A stretch of 64,000 nucleotides of DNA, from NCBI GenBank assembly GCA_003559215.1, contig PWMF01000221.1:39151-103150 (forward strand), given 5' to 3'. Below are positions 42,119 through 52,059 of this stretch, piece by piece; position 1 is the stretch's first letter, and every line of letters starts with the position of its first letter. Both the position numbers and the translations under genes were made by a program. The stretch is from Natrialbaceae archaeon. GTDB lineage: Archaea > Halobacteriota > Halobacteria > Halobacteriales > Natrialbaceae. The notes beneath the pieces are model-generated. The model saw only the letters and a list, made by a program, of their open reading frames with translations. It had not been told where the DNA came from and searched no databases.

Positions 42119-42256
42119 CCTCTCACCTCGTGATCGCTCCGGGCGGCCGGTCGCTTCCGCCGCTCCCGGAACGTCGGTTCTAGAGTCGGCGCTTTGAGTG
42201 TTATCTGTTATCGTATATCGCAGTGACAGTCCGGACGACGCGACTCGAGAGGAGGA

Positions 42257-42703
42257 TCACTCCGAGACTGCGGCTTCGGCGGCGTCGACGGCGGCCTCGG
42301 GCGTCTCGACGGCTTCGACGCCGGGCACGTCGTGGGTCCCAAGGCCGACAACGGGGCGGTCATAAACCCCAGCGAAGCCGATCTCCGAGAGGGTGCCGTG
42401 GCTCCCCGCGAGCGCGATCACCGCCTCGCCGTTCAGCGGGACGAGCGCGTTTCTGGCGTGGCCGAGCCCGGTCGCGATCGGAGTATCGACGTAGTCGTTC
42501 GCGTCCCCCGGTCGCTCCGCCGGGAGGATACCGATCGTTCGTCCGCCCTCCGCTTTGGCGCCCCGACAGACCGCCTCCATTGTCCCGCCGAGCCCGCCAC
42601 AGACGACCGTGTGTCCTCGCCGTCCGAGCTCCCGGCCGACGGCCTCGGCTCGAGCGGTCGCTTCGTCCTCGATCCGTCCGCCGCCGATGACGCTGACGCG
42701 CAT
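42257..42703 (-). CDS. TIGR00725/LOG-like Rossmann protein
   Basis: 148 aa. It begins RVSVIGGGRIEDEA, and has VVCGGLGGTMEAVCRGAKAEGGRTIGILP and ALAGSHGTLSEIGFA, the nucleotide/phosphoribosyl-binding motifs of the lysine-decarboxylase-like (LOG) fold, short TIGR00725 class. The active-site signature GGxGTxxE of cytokinin enzymes is changed to SHGTLSEI, so the reaction is not known. Confidence 0.9.
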   Translation of the reverse strand: MRVSVIGGGRIEDEATARAEAVGRELGRRGHTVVCGGLGGTMEAVCRGAKAEGGRTIGILPAERPGDANDYVDTPIATGLGHARNALVPLNGEAVIALAGSHGTLSEIGFAGVYDRPVVGLGTHDVPGVEAVETPEAAVDAAEAAVSE

Positions 42704-42748
42704 GCTCGAGGAAGTGACGGCGAGCGCAAAGACCGGTTCGGTCCCGAA

Positions 42749-43972
42749 CTACGGCGATGGGCGTCGGGATCGAGCGAGGAGAGTCGCTGCGAGGAGGAGT
42801 CCACCCGTCGGAAGCGCCGCGAGCGCGACGAACAGGAGGGCCGTGCCGCCGTAGGTGAGCGCGATCCCGGCGATCGACGCACCCGCGGCACCGATTCCGA
42901 ACACGCCGAGGTAGGTGTAGCCGAACGACAGCCCCTGGACGTCCGCGGCGACGTACTCTCCGATCAGCGCCTGGTGAATCGGAGCCTCCATGAAGACGAA
43001 GAAGCCGAGCAGCGCACAGATCGCGACCGTCGCGAGCAGGCCGAACGACGTGACGACGGGAAACGACAGCGAGACGACGATCAGTGCGAGGAAGACGGCG
43101 ACGATCGTTCGTTCGGGCGAGCGGCTGTCGCTCAGCCGCCCGCCAGCGTACTGGCCCGCGGCGCCGACGAGCAACAGGCCGGCGTAAGCGTACTGGCTCG
43201 GCTCGAACGTCTCACCGGCGATCTCGACGGGTTCGAACACCGGTAGTCCCGCCAGCACGTCGGGGAGAAACGTGAACAGCCCGCGGTAGTACGTCCCCGC
43301 GAGGACGGCGATAGCGAAGACGAGCAGGAAGCTGCCGACGAACAGCACCCTCGACTGCGCGACGATCGCCGAGAAGCCGTCGGCATCGGTTGTCGCCGAC
43401 TCCTTGGAATCGGTCGCCGTCCGCTCGGCGAACTCGAGACGGCCCGCAACGAGGATCGCCAGGATCGCGGGGACGGCGAACAGTCCGGCGACGAGCCGCC
43501 AGTCCAGGAAAGTCAGCAGGAGCGCGGCGACGAGGGGGCCGACGGCGGTGCCGACGTTGCCGGCGACGCCGTGGTACGCGAGGACAGTCCCCTGGCGCTC
43601 CGAACCGCGGGTGATCAGCGAGAGGCCGGCGGGGTGGTACAGGCTGGCTGCAGCGCCCCAGAGCACGAGCGCGACCGCGAGCAGCGGGAGCGACGGCGCG
43701 AGCGCGATCAGGACGAATCCTCCGCCCATTCCGGCCATCGAGAGGACGACGAGCCGCTTCGAGCCGTAGGAGTCCGCGAGCGCCCCGCTGGGGAGCGCGC
43801 CGATCCCGATGAGCGCGTAGCCGACGGCGACCACCGTCCCGAGGACGGCCGCGGAGACGTCGAACGCCTCGAGCCAGACGACGACGAACAGCGGGATCGT
43901 CAGCTCGTAAAGGTGGAACGTCGCGTGCCCGAGCATGGTAAAACGGGCGATCCGGCGATCGTTCCGATCCAT
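42749..43972 (-). CDS. MFS transporter
   Basis: About 407 aa from the ATG at 43972 (MDRNDRRIARFTMLGHATFHL), 12 membrane helices. Motif A is ALPSGALADSYGSKRLVVLS; the middle loop is acidic. The start could also be the in-frame GTG at 44053, which is about 27 bases from a weak TATA-like stretch (about 44070-44082) and would add 27 residues. Substrate unknown. Confidence 0.88.
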   Translation of the reverse strand: MDRNDRRIARFTMLGHATFHLYELTIPLFVVVWLEAFDVSAAVLGTVVAVGYALIGIGALPSGALADSYGSKRLVVLSMAGMGGGFVLIALAPSLPLLAVALVLWGAAASLYHPAGLSLITRGSERQGTVLAYHGVAGNVGTAVGPLVAALLLTFLDWRLVAGLFAVPAILAILVAGRLEFAERTATDSKESATTDADGFSAIVAQSRVLFVGSFLLVFAIAVLAGTYYRGLFTFLPDVLAGLPVFEPVEIAGETFEPSQYAYAGLLLVGAAGQYAGGRLSDSRSPERTIVAVFLALIVVSLSFPVVTSFGLLATVAICALLGFFVFMEAPIHQALIGEYVAADVQGLSFGYTYLGVFGIGAAGASIAGIALTYGGTALLFVALAALPTGGLLLAATLLARSRRPSP

Positions 43973-44152
43973 GAGACCGATAGCTCGAGCGAGAGGAGAT
44001 AGCGATTGTGAAACCGTCCCGATGCCGGCGTTCCGTTCGACGGTCGAGTCCACGTCGTATTTCGACGATTAACGTACAATCTATCGTCAGCCTCGGGCGA
44101 GCGTGGACGATCCGACGGATTTAACGCCTGGGATGGTGCAGTTTCACGTGGT

Positions 44153-45067
44153 ATGACGAAAGTTAGCGTGGTCGGCGCGGCCGGCACGGTCGGGGCCGCC
44201 GCAGGCTACAACATCGCGCTCCGAGACGTCGCGGACGAACTCGTCTTCGTCGACATCCCGGATCAGGAGGATACGACGATCGGCCAGGCCGCCGACACGA
44301 ACCACGGCGTCGCCTACGATTCGAACACGACGATCCGACAGGGCGGCTACGAGGACACCGCCGGCTCGGACGTCGTCGTCATCACGGCCGGGATCCCGCG
44401 CCAGCCCGGTCAGACCCGGATCGACCTCGCTGGTGACAACGCGCCGATCATGGAGGACATCGGCTCCTCGCTGGCCGAGCACAACGACGACTTCGTCACC
44501 GTCACCACCTCGAACCCCGTCGACCTGCTCAACCGCCACCTCTACGAGGCCGGCGACCGCGCTCGCGAGCAGGTGATCGGCTTCGGCGGTCGGCTCGACT
44601 CAGCCCGGTTTCGGTACGTGATCGCCCAGCGCTTCGACGTCCCCGTCCAAAACGTCGAGGCGACGATCCTCGGCGAACACGGCGACGCGCAGGTCCCCGC
44701 CTTCTCGAAGGTCCGAGTCGACGGGAAAGACGTCGAGTTCACCGACGACGAGAGGGAGGAACTGCTCGAGGAGCTCCAGACCTCGGCGATGAACGTCATC
44801 GAGAAGAAAGGCGCCACCGAGTGGGGCCCCGCGACAGGCGTCGGCCACACCGTCGAGGCCATCCTTCGCGACACGGGCGAGGTGTTGCCCTGCAGCGTCG
44901 TCCTTGAGGGCGAGTACGGCCACGAGGACACCGCGTTCGGCGTTCCCGCCAAGCTCGGCGCCGACGGCGTCGAGGAGATCGTCGAGTGGGACCTGACCGA
45001 ATTCGAGCGCAACCAGCTCGGCGAGGCCGCCGAGAAGCTCTCCGAGCAGTACGACGAGATCGCGTAG
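44153..45067 (+). CDS. mdh: Malate dehydrogenase (LDH-like, archaeal)
   Basis: 304 aa. Interconverts malate and oxaloacetate in the TCA cycle. NAD motif [15 protein letters not shown]34 accepts the adenosine ribose (NAD rather than NADP); substrate loop [13 protein letters not shown] with the Arg that selects malate over lactate; [10 protein letters not shown], and the catalytic His in EHGDAQVP. Lacks membrane segments. A GGATTTAAC box at about 44117-44125 lies 31 bases upstream. Confidence 0.96.
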   Translation: MTKVSVVGAAGTVGAAAGYNIALRDVADELVFVDIPDQEDTTIGQAADTNHGVAYDSNTTIRQGGYEDTAGSDVVVITAGIPRQPGQTRIDLAGDNAPIMEDIGSSLAEHNDDFVTVTTSNPVDLLNRHLYEAGDRAREQVIGFGGRLDSARFRYVIAQRFDVPVQNVEATILGEHGDAQVPAFSKVRVDGKDVEFTDDEREELLEELQTSAMNVIEKKGATEWGPATGVGHTVEAILRDTGEVLPCSVVLEGEYGHEDTAFGVPAKLGADGVEEIVEWDLTEFERNQLGEAAEKLSEQYDEIA

Positions 45068-45163
45068 TCGGTTCGCCTCGAACTGCGACTCGCGGCCCGT
45101 CTTCTCGCAGTAGACACCCGCCCGGCCGAAACGATTAACCGGCCGTTCGAAGTATCACGGCGC

Positions 45164-45838
45164 GTGACAGCGTACGACGCCGTCCTCTTCGACAGCGACG
45201 GCGTACTCGTCGAACCCCCGCCGGTCGAAACCCAGTCCGAGGCCACTCGAGCCGCGTTCCGGGCGGTCGGCGTCGACGAGCCGGACCGCCAACACGTCGA
45301 CGCCATCGTTAGCGGCGCAACGAGGGACGAGCTCCACGAGATCTGTGCGGTGTACGACCTCGAGCCCGAGTCGTTCTGGAAGGCACGCGAGCGCTACGAC
45401 GAGGACTCCCAGTTCGTCGAGTTTAGAGACGGCACTCGAGGCCGCTACGATGACGTCGCCGCGGTCGCAGATCTTCCGGCCGAGATCGACTGCGGCGTCG
45501 TGAGCAACAACCACCACACGACCATCGAGTTCGTCCTCGAACACTTCGGACTCGAGTCGCTGTTCGAGACCCACTACGGCCGCGAGATGACGGTCGAGAG
45601 CCTTCGGCTAAAGAAGCCGAACGCACACTACCTCGAGCGCGCACTCGAGGATCTGGCGGCGTCACCGGAGTCGGCGCTGTACGTCGGAGACAGCGAGAGC
45701 GATATCGTGGCGGCCGAACGGGCCGGCCTCGAGTCGACGTTCGTTCGCCGGTCGCACTGTTACGGCGTCGACCTCGAGGTCACGCCGACCTACGAGATCG
45801 AGGACCTGAATGGGCTGAATCGGCTGGTCACCGGGTAA
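45164..45838 (+). CDS. HAD-superfamily phosphatase
   Basis: 224 aa, start GTG at 45164. HAD motifs: VLFDSDGVLVE (D10, D12), the helical cap with RAAFRAVGVDEPDRQH, the motif II region VVSNNHHTTIEFV, LKKPNAHYLERAL (motif III Lys) and VGDSESDIVAAERAG (motif IV). Phosphoglycolate phosphatase-like; substrate not predictable. Confidence 0.93.
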   Translation: MTAYDAVLFDSDGVLVEPPPVETQSEATRAAFRAVGVDEPDRQHVDAIVSGATRDELHEICAVYDLEPESFWKARERYDEDSQFVEFRDGTRGRYDDVAAVADLPAEIDCGVVSNNHHTTIEFVLEHFGLESLFETHYGREMTVESLRLKKPNAHYLERALEDLAASPESALYVGDSESDIVAAERAGLESTFVRRSHCYGVDLEVTPTYEIEDLNGLNRLVTG

Positions 45839-45852
45839 CGGTTGGGGAACGA

Positions 45853-47322
45853 TCACCGCTTTCGGATCCGCATCTCGACGGGGCCAGGGTCGAGCGACAC
45901 CTTCGGCGTGGGATCGATCGAGTCCGTCACTCGCTCGAGGTCGACGCGTCGAACCATCGTCGCCAGCGAGAGTTGTAGTTCGGTCATCGCGAACCGCATT
46001 CCGATACAGTGGCGCGAGCCACCCCCGAAGGGGAAGTAGGCGTACTCCGGTCGGTCGTCGGGGTCGGCGAGGACGGATCGCTCGTCCCCGTCGCCGTCCC
46101 CGTCCGCGTCCTCGTCGTTCGCCAACCATCGATCCGGCCGAAACGCGTCCGGATCGGCCCACCATCGCTCGTCGCGGTGGATGCCGTACATGTTCAACTG
46201 GACCGTCGTTCCCGGTCCGATTCGGTAGCCGGCGAGGACGGTCTCCTCGTGGGGCTCGCGCTGGAGGAACGGTAGCGGCGGGTAGAGGCGCATCGCCTCC
46301 CGACCGACGGCCTCGGTGACCGCTAGGTCGGGCAGGTCCGCGAACGTCGGATCCCGGTCGCCACAGACAGCGTCGACCTCCCGCTCGAGTCGCGAGCGGA
46401 CGTACTCAGCGTTGTCGGCGGCCAGCAGCCAGCAAGCGTAGGTCAGCGCGGTTGCCGTCGTCTCGTGGCCGGCCAGCAGGAACAGCTGCAACTGGTCGGT
46501 GATCTCGGCGACCGACGGCCTCGAGCCGTCAGGGTACTCGCCGGTCGCGAGTAGCGAGAGCAGATCGTCGCCGGATGCCTCGGACCCGCGACGTTCGGCC
46601 ACCAGCTCTTCGACGAGAGCCTCGATATCGGCCGTCGCGCGCCGATACTCGCGTTCAGCCCGGCTCGGAATCCACGTCGGGAGCACGGCACGAGCACCGA
46701 AGAACTCGCTGTCGCTGTACGCACCCATGGCGTGGACCCAGCGTCGCACGCGACCGGCGCGTCCGTCTCCGAACTCGAGATCGAACAGCGACCGCGTCAG
46801 CGCTCGCAGCGTCAGGGTCGACATCGCCTCCCGGACGTCGACGATCTCGCCGTCCGACCAGTTCTCGACCAGATGAGCGGCTTCCGCGACCATATCGTCG
46901 GCGTAGCTCCGGATTCGCGCCGGCGTGAAGGCGTTCTGGAGGAGCAGACGCTGGCGGCGCCAGCGCTCGCCCTCCGCGAAGAACAGCCCCTCGACGTCGA
47001 GCAGTTCGCCGAACTCGTGCTCGAACTCGCCACGCCAGAACTCGTCGTCGCGGGCGACGACCACCTCCTCGACGAGCCCGGGGTCCGAGACGACCACGAG
47101 TTCGCGGCCAAAGGCCTCGTACCGAGCGACGTCGCCGTACTCGCGCATCGAAGCGAGGAACTCGAGCGGGTCGCGAGCGAACGCGAGAGTGCTGTCGACC
47201 AGCGGAAGCCCGCGCGGGCCGGGCGGTGGCGTTCCGATCGTTGCTCGCGTCGGTCCGGTATCGCTGTTCGCGTCGGCCGCCGACTGTTCACGGTCGTTCG
47301 CCGTCGTTCGCGGCTCGCTCAT
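45853..47322 (-). CDS. Cytochrome P450
   Basis: 489 aa from the ATG at 47322 (MSEPRTTANDREQSA). Heme ligand C439 in YFPFGGGSRHCIGMRFA; I-helix oxygen site LLAGHETTATALTY (about 282); the ExxR salt bridge in EAMRLYPPLPF; WWADPDAFRPDRWL. Soluble, no N-terminal membrane anchor. An acidic insert DEDADGDGDGDERSV precedes the heme loop. A likely ferredoxin partner is 0.7 kb away and a Bat-type regulator is divergent. Confidence 0.95.
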   Translation of the reverse strand: MSEPRTTANDREQSAADANSDTGPTRATIGTPPPGPRGLPLVDSTLAFARDPLEFLASMREYGDVARYEAFGRELVVVSDPGLVEEVVVARDDEFWRGEFEHEFGELLDVEGLFFAEGERWRRQRLLLQNAFTPARIRSYADDMVAEAAHLVENWSDGEIVDVREAMSTLTLRALTRSLFDLEFGDGRAGRVRRWVHAMGAYSDSEFFGARAVLPTWIPSRAEREYRRATADIEALVEELVAERRGSEASGDDLLSLLATGEYPDGSRPSVAEITDQLQLFLLAGHETTATALTYACWLLAADNAEYVRSRLEREVDAVCGDRDPTFADLPDLAVTEAVGREAMRLYPPLPFLQREPHEETVLAGYRIGPGTTVQLNMYGIHRDERWWADPDAFRPDRWLANDEDADGDGDGDERSVLADPDDRPEYAYFPFGGGSRHCIGMRFAMTELQLSLATMVRRVDLERVTDSIDPTPKVSLDPGPVEMRIRKR

Positions 47323-47375
47323 ACCCTTCCTTCGAACCGAACGACTGTCGGTGCTCTCGCGAAGCACTGAACTTC

Positions 47376-47381
47376 TTTATA
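47376..47381 (+). promoter_or_regulatory. TATA box of the HTH_10 regulator next to the P450
   Basis: TTTATA centred about 25 bases before the ATG at 47403. The 80-base spacer to the divergent P450 also holds GTGCT/AGCAC inverted arms (47351-47367). Confidence 0.55.
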
Positions 47382-47402
47382 CGGTCTCGTCGAACGACCG
47401 GT

Positions 47403-48056
47403 ATGCAGTCGGCAGACCTTACTCTCCGGCTTCCCCCGTCGATGCAACTGCCGGCGCCCGAGGAGCCACTCGAGTCGTTCCAGCGCGAGGAGGTGCTCTC
47501 CTGGGTGGTCGATCCTGACTCCGAAACCGTGCGCTTTCTCTCGCTGGTCGTCGGCGACCCCGGCGCGCTCGGGAACTTGGCCGAGGATCTCGACTCAGTT
47601 CGCCGGTACGACGTCACGCCGGTCGACGAAGAGACGTTCTACGGCTACGTCGAGATGGACCTGCGGGCCGCCAACGCCACTCTCCTGGGAACGTTCGACG
47701 TCCCTGGGCTGGTGGTCGTGCCGCCAATGGTCTACACTGGTCGGGAGAACGTCCACGTTACCGTCCTCGGGGAGCCCGAAGCCATGTCGGGACTGCTAGA
47801 GAGGACACCCGACGAGGTCGGCGTCGAGGTCGAGCGCGTGAGCGAGCACCAGCGCCGCTCCGAGACGCTGGCCGGCCGGCTCACGGCCAGACAGTTCGAG
47901 GCACTCGAAGTCGCCCGCGACGCCGGCTACTACGAGGTTCCCCGGTGCGGCGATCTGGCGACGGTAGCCGAGGCACTCGAGTGTTCCGAGAGCGCGGCGT
48001 CGACGCTGCTGCGGTCGGCGGAGCGCGGGCTGGTCGATGCGGCGTTGCGGCGGTAG
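47403..48056 (+). CDS. HTH_10 (Bat-type) transcription regulator
   Basis: 217 aa from the ATG at 47403. Sensor domain with LSWVVDPDSETVRFLSLVVGDP and DVTPVDEETFYGYVEMDLR; C-terminal HTH_10 LTARQFEALEVARDAGYYEVPR and AEALECSESAASTLLRSAER. It resembles the 32.4-kb regulator in design, but that paralogue has only weak N-terminal similarity. Divergent from the P450 and convergent with the ferredoxin gene. Confidence 0.9.
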   Translation: MQSADLTLRLPPSMQLPAPEEPLESFQREEVLSWVVDPDSETVRFLSLVVGDPGALGNLAEDLDSVRRYDVTPVDEETFYGYVEMDLRAANATLLGTFDVPGLVVVPPMVYTGRENVHVTVLGEPEAMSGLLERTPDEVGVEVERVSEHQRRSETLAGRLTARQFEALEVARDAGYYEVPRCGDLATVAEALECSESAASTLLRSAERGLVDAALRR

Positions 48057-48068
48057 AGAAGCGTTCGG

Positions 48069-48314
48069 TCAGGGAATCAGCTGCTCGCCGTCGTCGTCGT
48101 AGATCGTGATCGCGTCGACCGGACAGGTCCGGGCCGCGAACTTCGCGTCGAGTTCGGCGTCCTCGGGCACTTCGCGGACGAAGATTCCGTCCTCGACCTC
48201 CTCGCTCTCCTCGAGGATCGCCTTCCCCGCCGACTTGTCCTTCTCGAACGCGTCCCACTCGGCGACACACTGGTACATCCCGATACAGGTCTCCTCGTCG
48301 AACTCGACTTTCAT
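48069..48314 (-). CDS. Three-cysteine ferredoxin, P450-partner type
   Basis: 81 aa from the ATG at 48314 (MKVEFDEETCIGMYQC). Only three cluster cysteines are visible: C10, C16 and C64 (in ARTCPVDAITIY); the middle position of the usual C-x2-C-x2-C is Met13. This is the pattern of [3Fe-4S] ferredoxins that donate electrons to P450s. Very acidic, as halophilic ferredoxins are. The long frame above 48314 is not supported. Confidence 0.88.
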   Translation of the reverse strand: MKVEFDEETCIGMYQCVAEWDAFEKDKSAGKAILEESEEVEDGIFVREVPEDAELDAKFAARTCPVDAITIYDDDGEQLIP

Positions 48315-48480
48315 GCGCGAGGGTTGGATCGATCGTCGTAAATCGTTAGCGGTCGCGACGACGGTATTCGGCCCGCATCGGATCCGCGATGACGACGAGC
48401 GTCGGCCGGACCCGCGGTCGTGCCCTTCGAGGATGGAAAAGCGTCTTCGTTCGGTACAGTCCTCGCCACCTAGAACGTGG

Positions 48481-48489
48481 CTTATACTC
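48481..48489 (+). promoter_or_regulatory. TATA box of the winged-helix gene
   Basis: CTTATACTC centred 26 bases before the ATG at 48511, which fixes that start. Confidence 0.55.
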
Positions 48490-48510
48490 GCAGGAGCTGT
48501 AACGTATCCC

Positions 48511-48867
48511 ATGGAAAAAGATCTCGAGGATCTCTCTGCGCTCACGGATGCCGTGCCCGAGCACGACGTCGACGACCTCCTCGGGCTCCTCTCGACGCGG
48601 GAAGTCCGCATCACGCTCGCGTACCTGTACGATCACCCGAACGCGGCGGTGGACGAACTCGCCGCGGCCATCACCGGCGCCGCCGCAGCCGAGGACGGAC
48701 GGATCGGCGGCGAGTCGGAGTACGAGCGAGCACACGTCTACCTCCACCACTCGGTACTTCCCCGGCTCCAGGACCACGGGCTGATCGAGTTCGATCCAGT
48801 CGACGGGACGGTCGGGGAGGTCGACGTACCGCCGGCCGTCTACGGCGTGCTCGGGGTCGGTGAATGA
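48511..48867 (+). CDS. Winged-helix DUF7344-like regulator
   Basis: 118 aa from the ATG at 48511. The wHTH is seen in DDLLGLLSTREVRITLAYLYDHPNAAVDELAAAI and YLHHSVLPRLQDHGLIEFDP. DUF7344 proteins are abundant haloarchaeal small regulators; the family number is from memory. It overlaps the next gene by four bases (ATGA), so they form one unit. Confidence 0.85.
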   Translation: MEKDLEDLSALTDAVPEHDVDDLLGLLSTREVRITLAYLYDHPNAAVDELAAAITGAAAAEDGRIGGESEYERAHVYLHHSVLPRLQDHGLIEFDPVDGTVGEVDVPPAVYGVLGVGE

Positions 48868-49598
48868 GCCTCGAGACGCTCGGCGAGGCGCTCGAGCGCG
48901 CCGAAGCCGAGCGAAAGCGACTCGAGGTACACGCGAGCGATAGCGACGTCGCGATCGAACTACAGCGCCAGTTCACGAGCCGGAACGTCGCGGTCGAGTA
49001 CCGCCGAGCCGCGGCCTTCGAGGACGGGTTCGTGGTGATCCGCGATTCCGACGGCGAGTTCCGGGGTGCGCTGGGCCTCGAGGGGTTCGATGCGATCCTC
49101 TCGCCGGAGATCCACCCGCCCTGGACGCTCGAGGAGGGAGACGTCGATCTCCGCGAGCTGCTCGACTTCCTCGAGGGAACGCCGTTCGCTGCCGCCGACC
49201 GACGACAGCTGCTCGCCGTCTCGCGGGAGATCGAGGAGCGAGCGTGGCGTGTCGCCGACGGCACTCTGTACGCCGGCTTCCAGCGCGAGGCGGCGTTCGC
49301 CGATCAGCTCGAGGTGTACGAGCGGCTGGCGAATCGGGGAACGCTCTCCGTGACGGCGTTTCTCGACGGCGCATGGGACACACCGCTCGAGGGTCCCTCG
49401 GTGGTCTCCGCGTCGGGCGAGATCGGACGGTTCTGGTTCGTCGTCTTCGAGGCCGCCGACACCGACCGCCAGAGCTGCGCGCTGGTCGCCGAAGAGCGCC
49501 AACCCGGGGAGTACTACGGGGTCTGGACGTACGATCCCGTGTTCGTCGGCGAACTGGTCGATCACCTCGAGGGAAGCTACGGCGTCTCGAGCGCGTAG
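48864..49598 (+). CDS. DICT sensory-domain protein
   Basis: 244 aa. Long N-terminal helix ETLGEALERAEAERKRLEVHA followed by the DICT domain: VAVEYRRAAAFEDGFVVIRDSDGEFRGALGL, LYAGFQREAAFADQLEVYERLANRG, and the C-terminal WFVVFEAADTDRQSCALVAEE. DICT is a predicted light/redox-signalling domain. Coupled to the winged-helix gene, suggesting a sensor-regulator pair. Confidence 0.88.
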   Translation: MSLETLGEALERAEAERKRLEVHASDSDVAIELQRQFTSRNVAVEYRRAAAFEDGFVVIRDSDGEFRGALGLEGFDAILSPEIHPPWTLEEGDVDLRELLDFLEGTPFAAADRRQLLAVSREIEERAWRVADGTLYAGFQREAAFADQLEVYERLANRGTLSVTAFLDGAWDTPLEGPSVVSASGEIGRFWFVVFEAADTDRQSCALVAEERQPGEYYGVWTYDPVFVGELVDHLEGSYGVSSA

Positions 49599-49716
49599 GA
49601 GGGTGACAGCTGTGTCCCCGCCCTACTACGCTACTCGTTCGCTCCGCTCACTGCGTTGCTCCTTGAGGACGCTTAGCCTGTAAGAGTTAAACCGGAGCAC
49701 GCGCCAACTGCGGGTA

Positions 49717-52059
49717 ATGAACATCGAGGAGCTGTCGGGGCTGCCGCCCGGCGCCGTCGAGCACTTTCGCAGCGAGGGGATCGAGGAGCTCTATCCGCCC
49801 CAGGCCGAGGCCGTCGAGGCCGGCGCGACCGAGGGGGAGAACCTCGTCGCGGCCGTTCCCACGGCGAGCGGCAAGACCATGATCGCCGCGCTGTCGATGC
49901 TGTCGGCGATCGAACGCGGCGGGAAGGCGCTGTACATCGTGCCCCTACGGGCGCTGGCCAGCGAGAAACGCGAGGAGTTCGCGGCCTACGAGTCCTTCGG
50001 CGTCGACGTCGGCGTGACGACGGGTAACTACGAGTCGACCAGCGACTGGCTCGCGACGAAAGACATCGTCGTCGCCACCAGCGAGAAGGTCGACTCGCTC
50101 GTACGAAACGGCGCAAGCTGGCTCTCCGAGCTGACTTGCGTCGTCAGCGACGAGGTCCACCTCATCGACGACCGCAACCGGGGGCCGACGCTCGAGGTTA
50201 CCCTCGCCAAACTGCGCCGGCTCAACCCGGACCTCCAGACCGTCGCGCTGTCGGCCACGGTCGGCAACGCCGACGAAATTGCGGCGTGGCTCGACGCCGA
50301 ACTCGTCGACACCGACTGGCGCCCGATCGACCTGCAGATGGGCGTCCACTACGGCAACGCGCTCAACTTCGACGACGGCTCGACCCGGGAGGTGCCCGTC
50401 GAGGGCAGCGAAAAGCAGGAGGCCGCCCTCGTGCGCGACATCGTCCGGGAGGGCGGGTCGTCGCTCGTGTTTGTCAACTCCCGGCGCAACGCCGAGGCCG
50501 CCGCCCGCAGGCTCGGCCAGGTCACGAACCGGGAGCTGACCGACGGCGAACGGAACGACCTCGCCGAACTGGCCGAGGAGATCCGCGAGGACAGCGATAC
50601 CGAGACGAGTGCGGACCTCGCCGACTGCGTCGAACGAGGCTCGGCGTTTCACCACGCGGGCCTCTCGAGCACCCAGCGGAGCCTCGTCGAGGACGCGTTC
50701 CGCGAGCGCCTGCTGAAGGTGATCTCGGCGACGCCGACGCTCGCTGCAGGGGTGAACACTCCGGCCCGGCGAGTCATCGTCAGGGACTGGCGCCGATTCG
50801 ATCCGAGTGCGGGGGGGATGGCGCCGCTGGACGTCCTCGAGGTCCACCAGATGATGGGGCGTGCGGGACGACCGGGACTCGACCCCTACGGCGAGGCCGT
50901 CCTGCTCGCGAAGAGCCACGACGAGAGCGAGGAGCTGTTCGACCGGTACATCTGGGCCGATCCCGAGCCCGTTCGCTCGAAGCTCGCGGCCGAACCCGCG
51001 CTGCGGACCCACGTACTCGCCACGATCGCCTCCGGGTTCGCCCGCACGCGGGAGGGACTGCTCGAGTTCCTCGAGGCGACGCTGTACGCGAGCCAGTCGA
51101 CCGAGCCGGGCCGACTCGAGACCGTGACCGACAGCGTGCTGGACTACCTCGAGCGGAACGAGTTCATCGAGCGCGATCGCGGTGGCGATAGCGATCCGGG
51201 CGAGTTCACCTCGGCAGCAGCGCTGGCCGAGGGCGGACGAAGCGAAGACCTCGAGGCAACCAGCCTCGGCCACACCGTCTCGCGGCTCTACCTGGATCCG
51301 ATGAGCGCGGCGACGATCGTCCACGGGCTCGAGGACGCCGATGATCGACCCACCGCGCTGGGGCTCTACCAGCTGGTCTCCCGAACGCCGGACATGTACG
51401 AGCTCTACCTCCGATCGGGCGAGGACGAAAAGTTCGGCGAACTCTACTACGAACGCGAGGCCGAGCTGCTGGGCGACGCCCCGAGCGAGTTCGAGGAGGA
51501 GCGCTTCGAGGACTGGCTCGCGGCCCTGAAGACGGGGAAACTGCTCGAGGACTGGGCCGAGGAGGACGACGAGGAACGGATCACCGAGCGCTACAAGATC
51601 GGTCCCGGCGACCTGCGCGGGAAGGTCGACACCGCCGAGTGGCTGCTGGGCGCGGCCGAGTCGCTGGCGAACGAGATCGAAAGCGAGTGGACCGTGGCCG
51701 TCCGCGAGGCCCGCGCCCGCGTCGAACACGGCGTCGGCGAGGAGCTGCTCGAGCTGGTCTCGGTTCGCGGCGTCGGCCGCAAGCGCGCCCGGCAGCTGTA
51801 CGCAGTCGGTATCGAGGAGCCTGCGGACCTCCGCGAGGCCGACAAGTCCGTGGTCCTTGGGGCCCTCAAGGGCGAGAAGACGGCCGAGAACATCCTCGAG
51901 AACGTCGGCCGCGAGGACCCCTCGATGGACGGCGTCGAGGCCGACGCGTCGGCCGTCGCGGCGACCGGAAACTCGAGCGACGCCGGAGACGCAGACGAAA
52001 CGGGAGCGACCGCGACGACCGACGACGAGGAGAGCCAGTCCAGTCTTGGTGATTTCTGA
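49717..52059 (+). CDS. hel308: ATP-dependent DNA helicase Hel308
   Basis: 780 aa, Ski2-like. Walker [19 protein letters not shown] box [16 protein letters not shown] (about 145-148), motif VI-type [12 protein letters not shown], the winged-helix and ratchet domains, and a C-terminal HhH with [16 protein letters not shown]. Acts at stalled forks. The last 60 residues are an acidic tail. A TATA-like AGTTAAAC at about 49685-49692 lies 28 bases upstream. It shares one base with cgi121. Confidence 0.96.
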   Translation: MNIEELSGLPPGAVEHFRSEGIEELYPPQAEAVEAGATEGENLVAAVPTASGKTMIAALSMLSAIERGGKALYIVPLRALASEKREEFAAYESFGVDVGVTTGNYESTSDWLATKDIVVATSEKVDSLVRNGASWLSELTCVVSDEVHLIDDRNRGPTLEVTLAKLRRLNPDLQTVALSATVGNADEIAAWLDAELVDTDWRPIDLQMGVHYGNALNFDDGSTREVPVEGSEKQEAALVRDIVREGGSSLVFVNSRRNAEAAARRLGQVTNRELTDGERNDLAELAEEIREDSDTETSADLADCVERGSAFHHAGLSSTQRSLVEDAFRERLLKVISATPTLAAGVNTPARRVIVRDWRRFDPSAGGMAPLDVLEVHQMMGRAGRPGLDPYGEAVLLAKSHDESEELFDRYIWADPEPVRSKLAAEPALRTHVLATIASGFARTREGLLEFLEATLYASQSTEPGRLETVTDSVLDYLERNEFIERDRGGDSDPGEFTSAAALAEGGRSEDLEATSLGHTVSRLYLDPMSAATIVHGLEDADDRPTALGLYQLVSRTPDMYELYLRSGEDEKFGELYYEREAELLGDAPSEFEEERFEDWLAALKTGKLLEDWAEEDDEERITERYKIGPGDLRGKVDTAEWLLGAAESLANEIESEWTVAVREARARVEHGVGEELLELVSVRGVGRKRARQLYAVGIEEPADLREADKSVVLGALKGEKTAENILENVGREDPSMDGVEADASAVAATGNSSDAGDADETGATATTDDEESQSSLGDF

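Noticed and set aside
49599..49716. Spacer between the DICT and hel308 genes as a possible RNA gene
   Set aside because: Repetitive GCTCCGCTCACTGCG-type sequence common in haloarchaeal spacers; no stable fold of known RNA class recognised.
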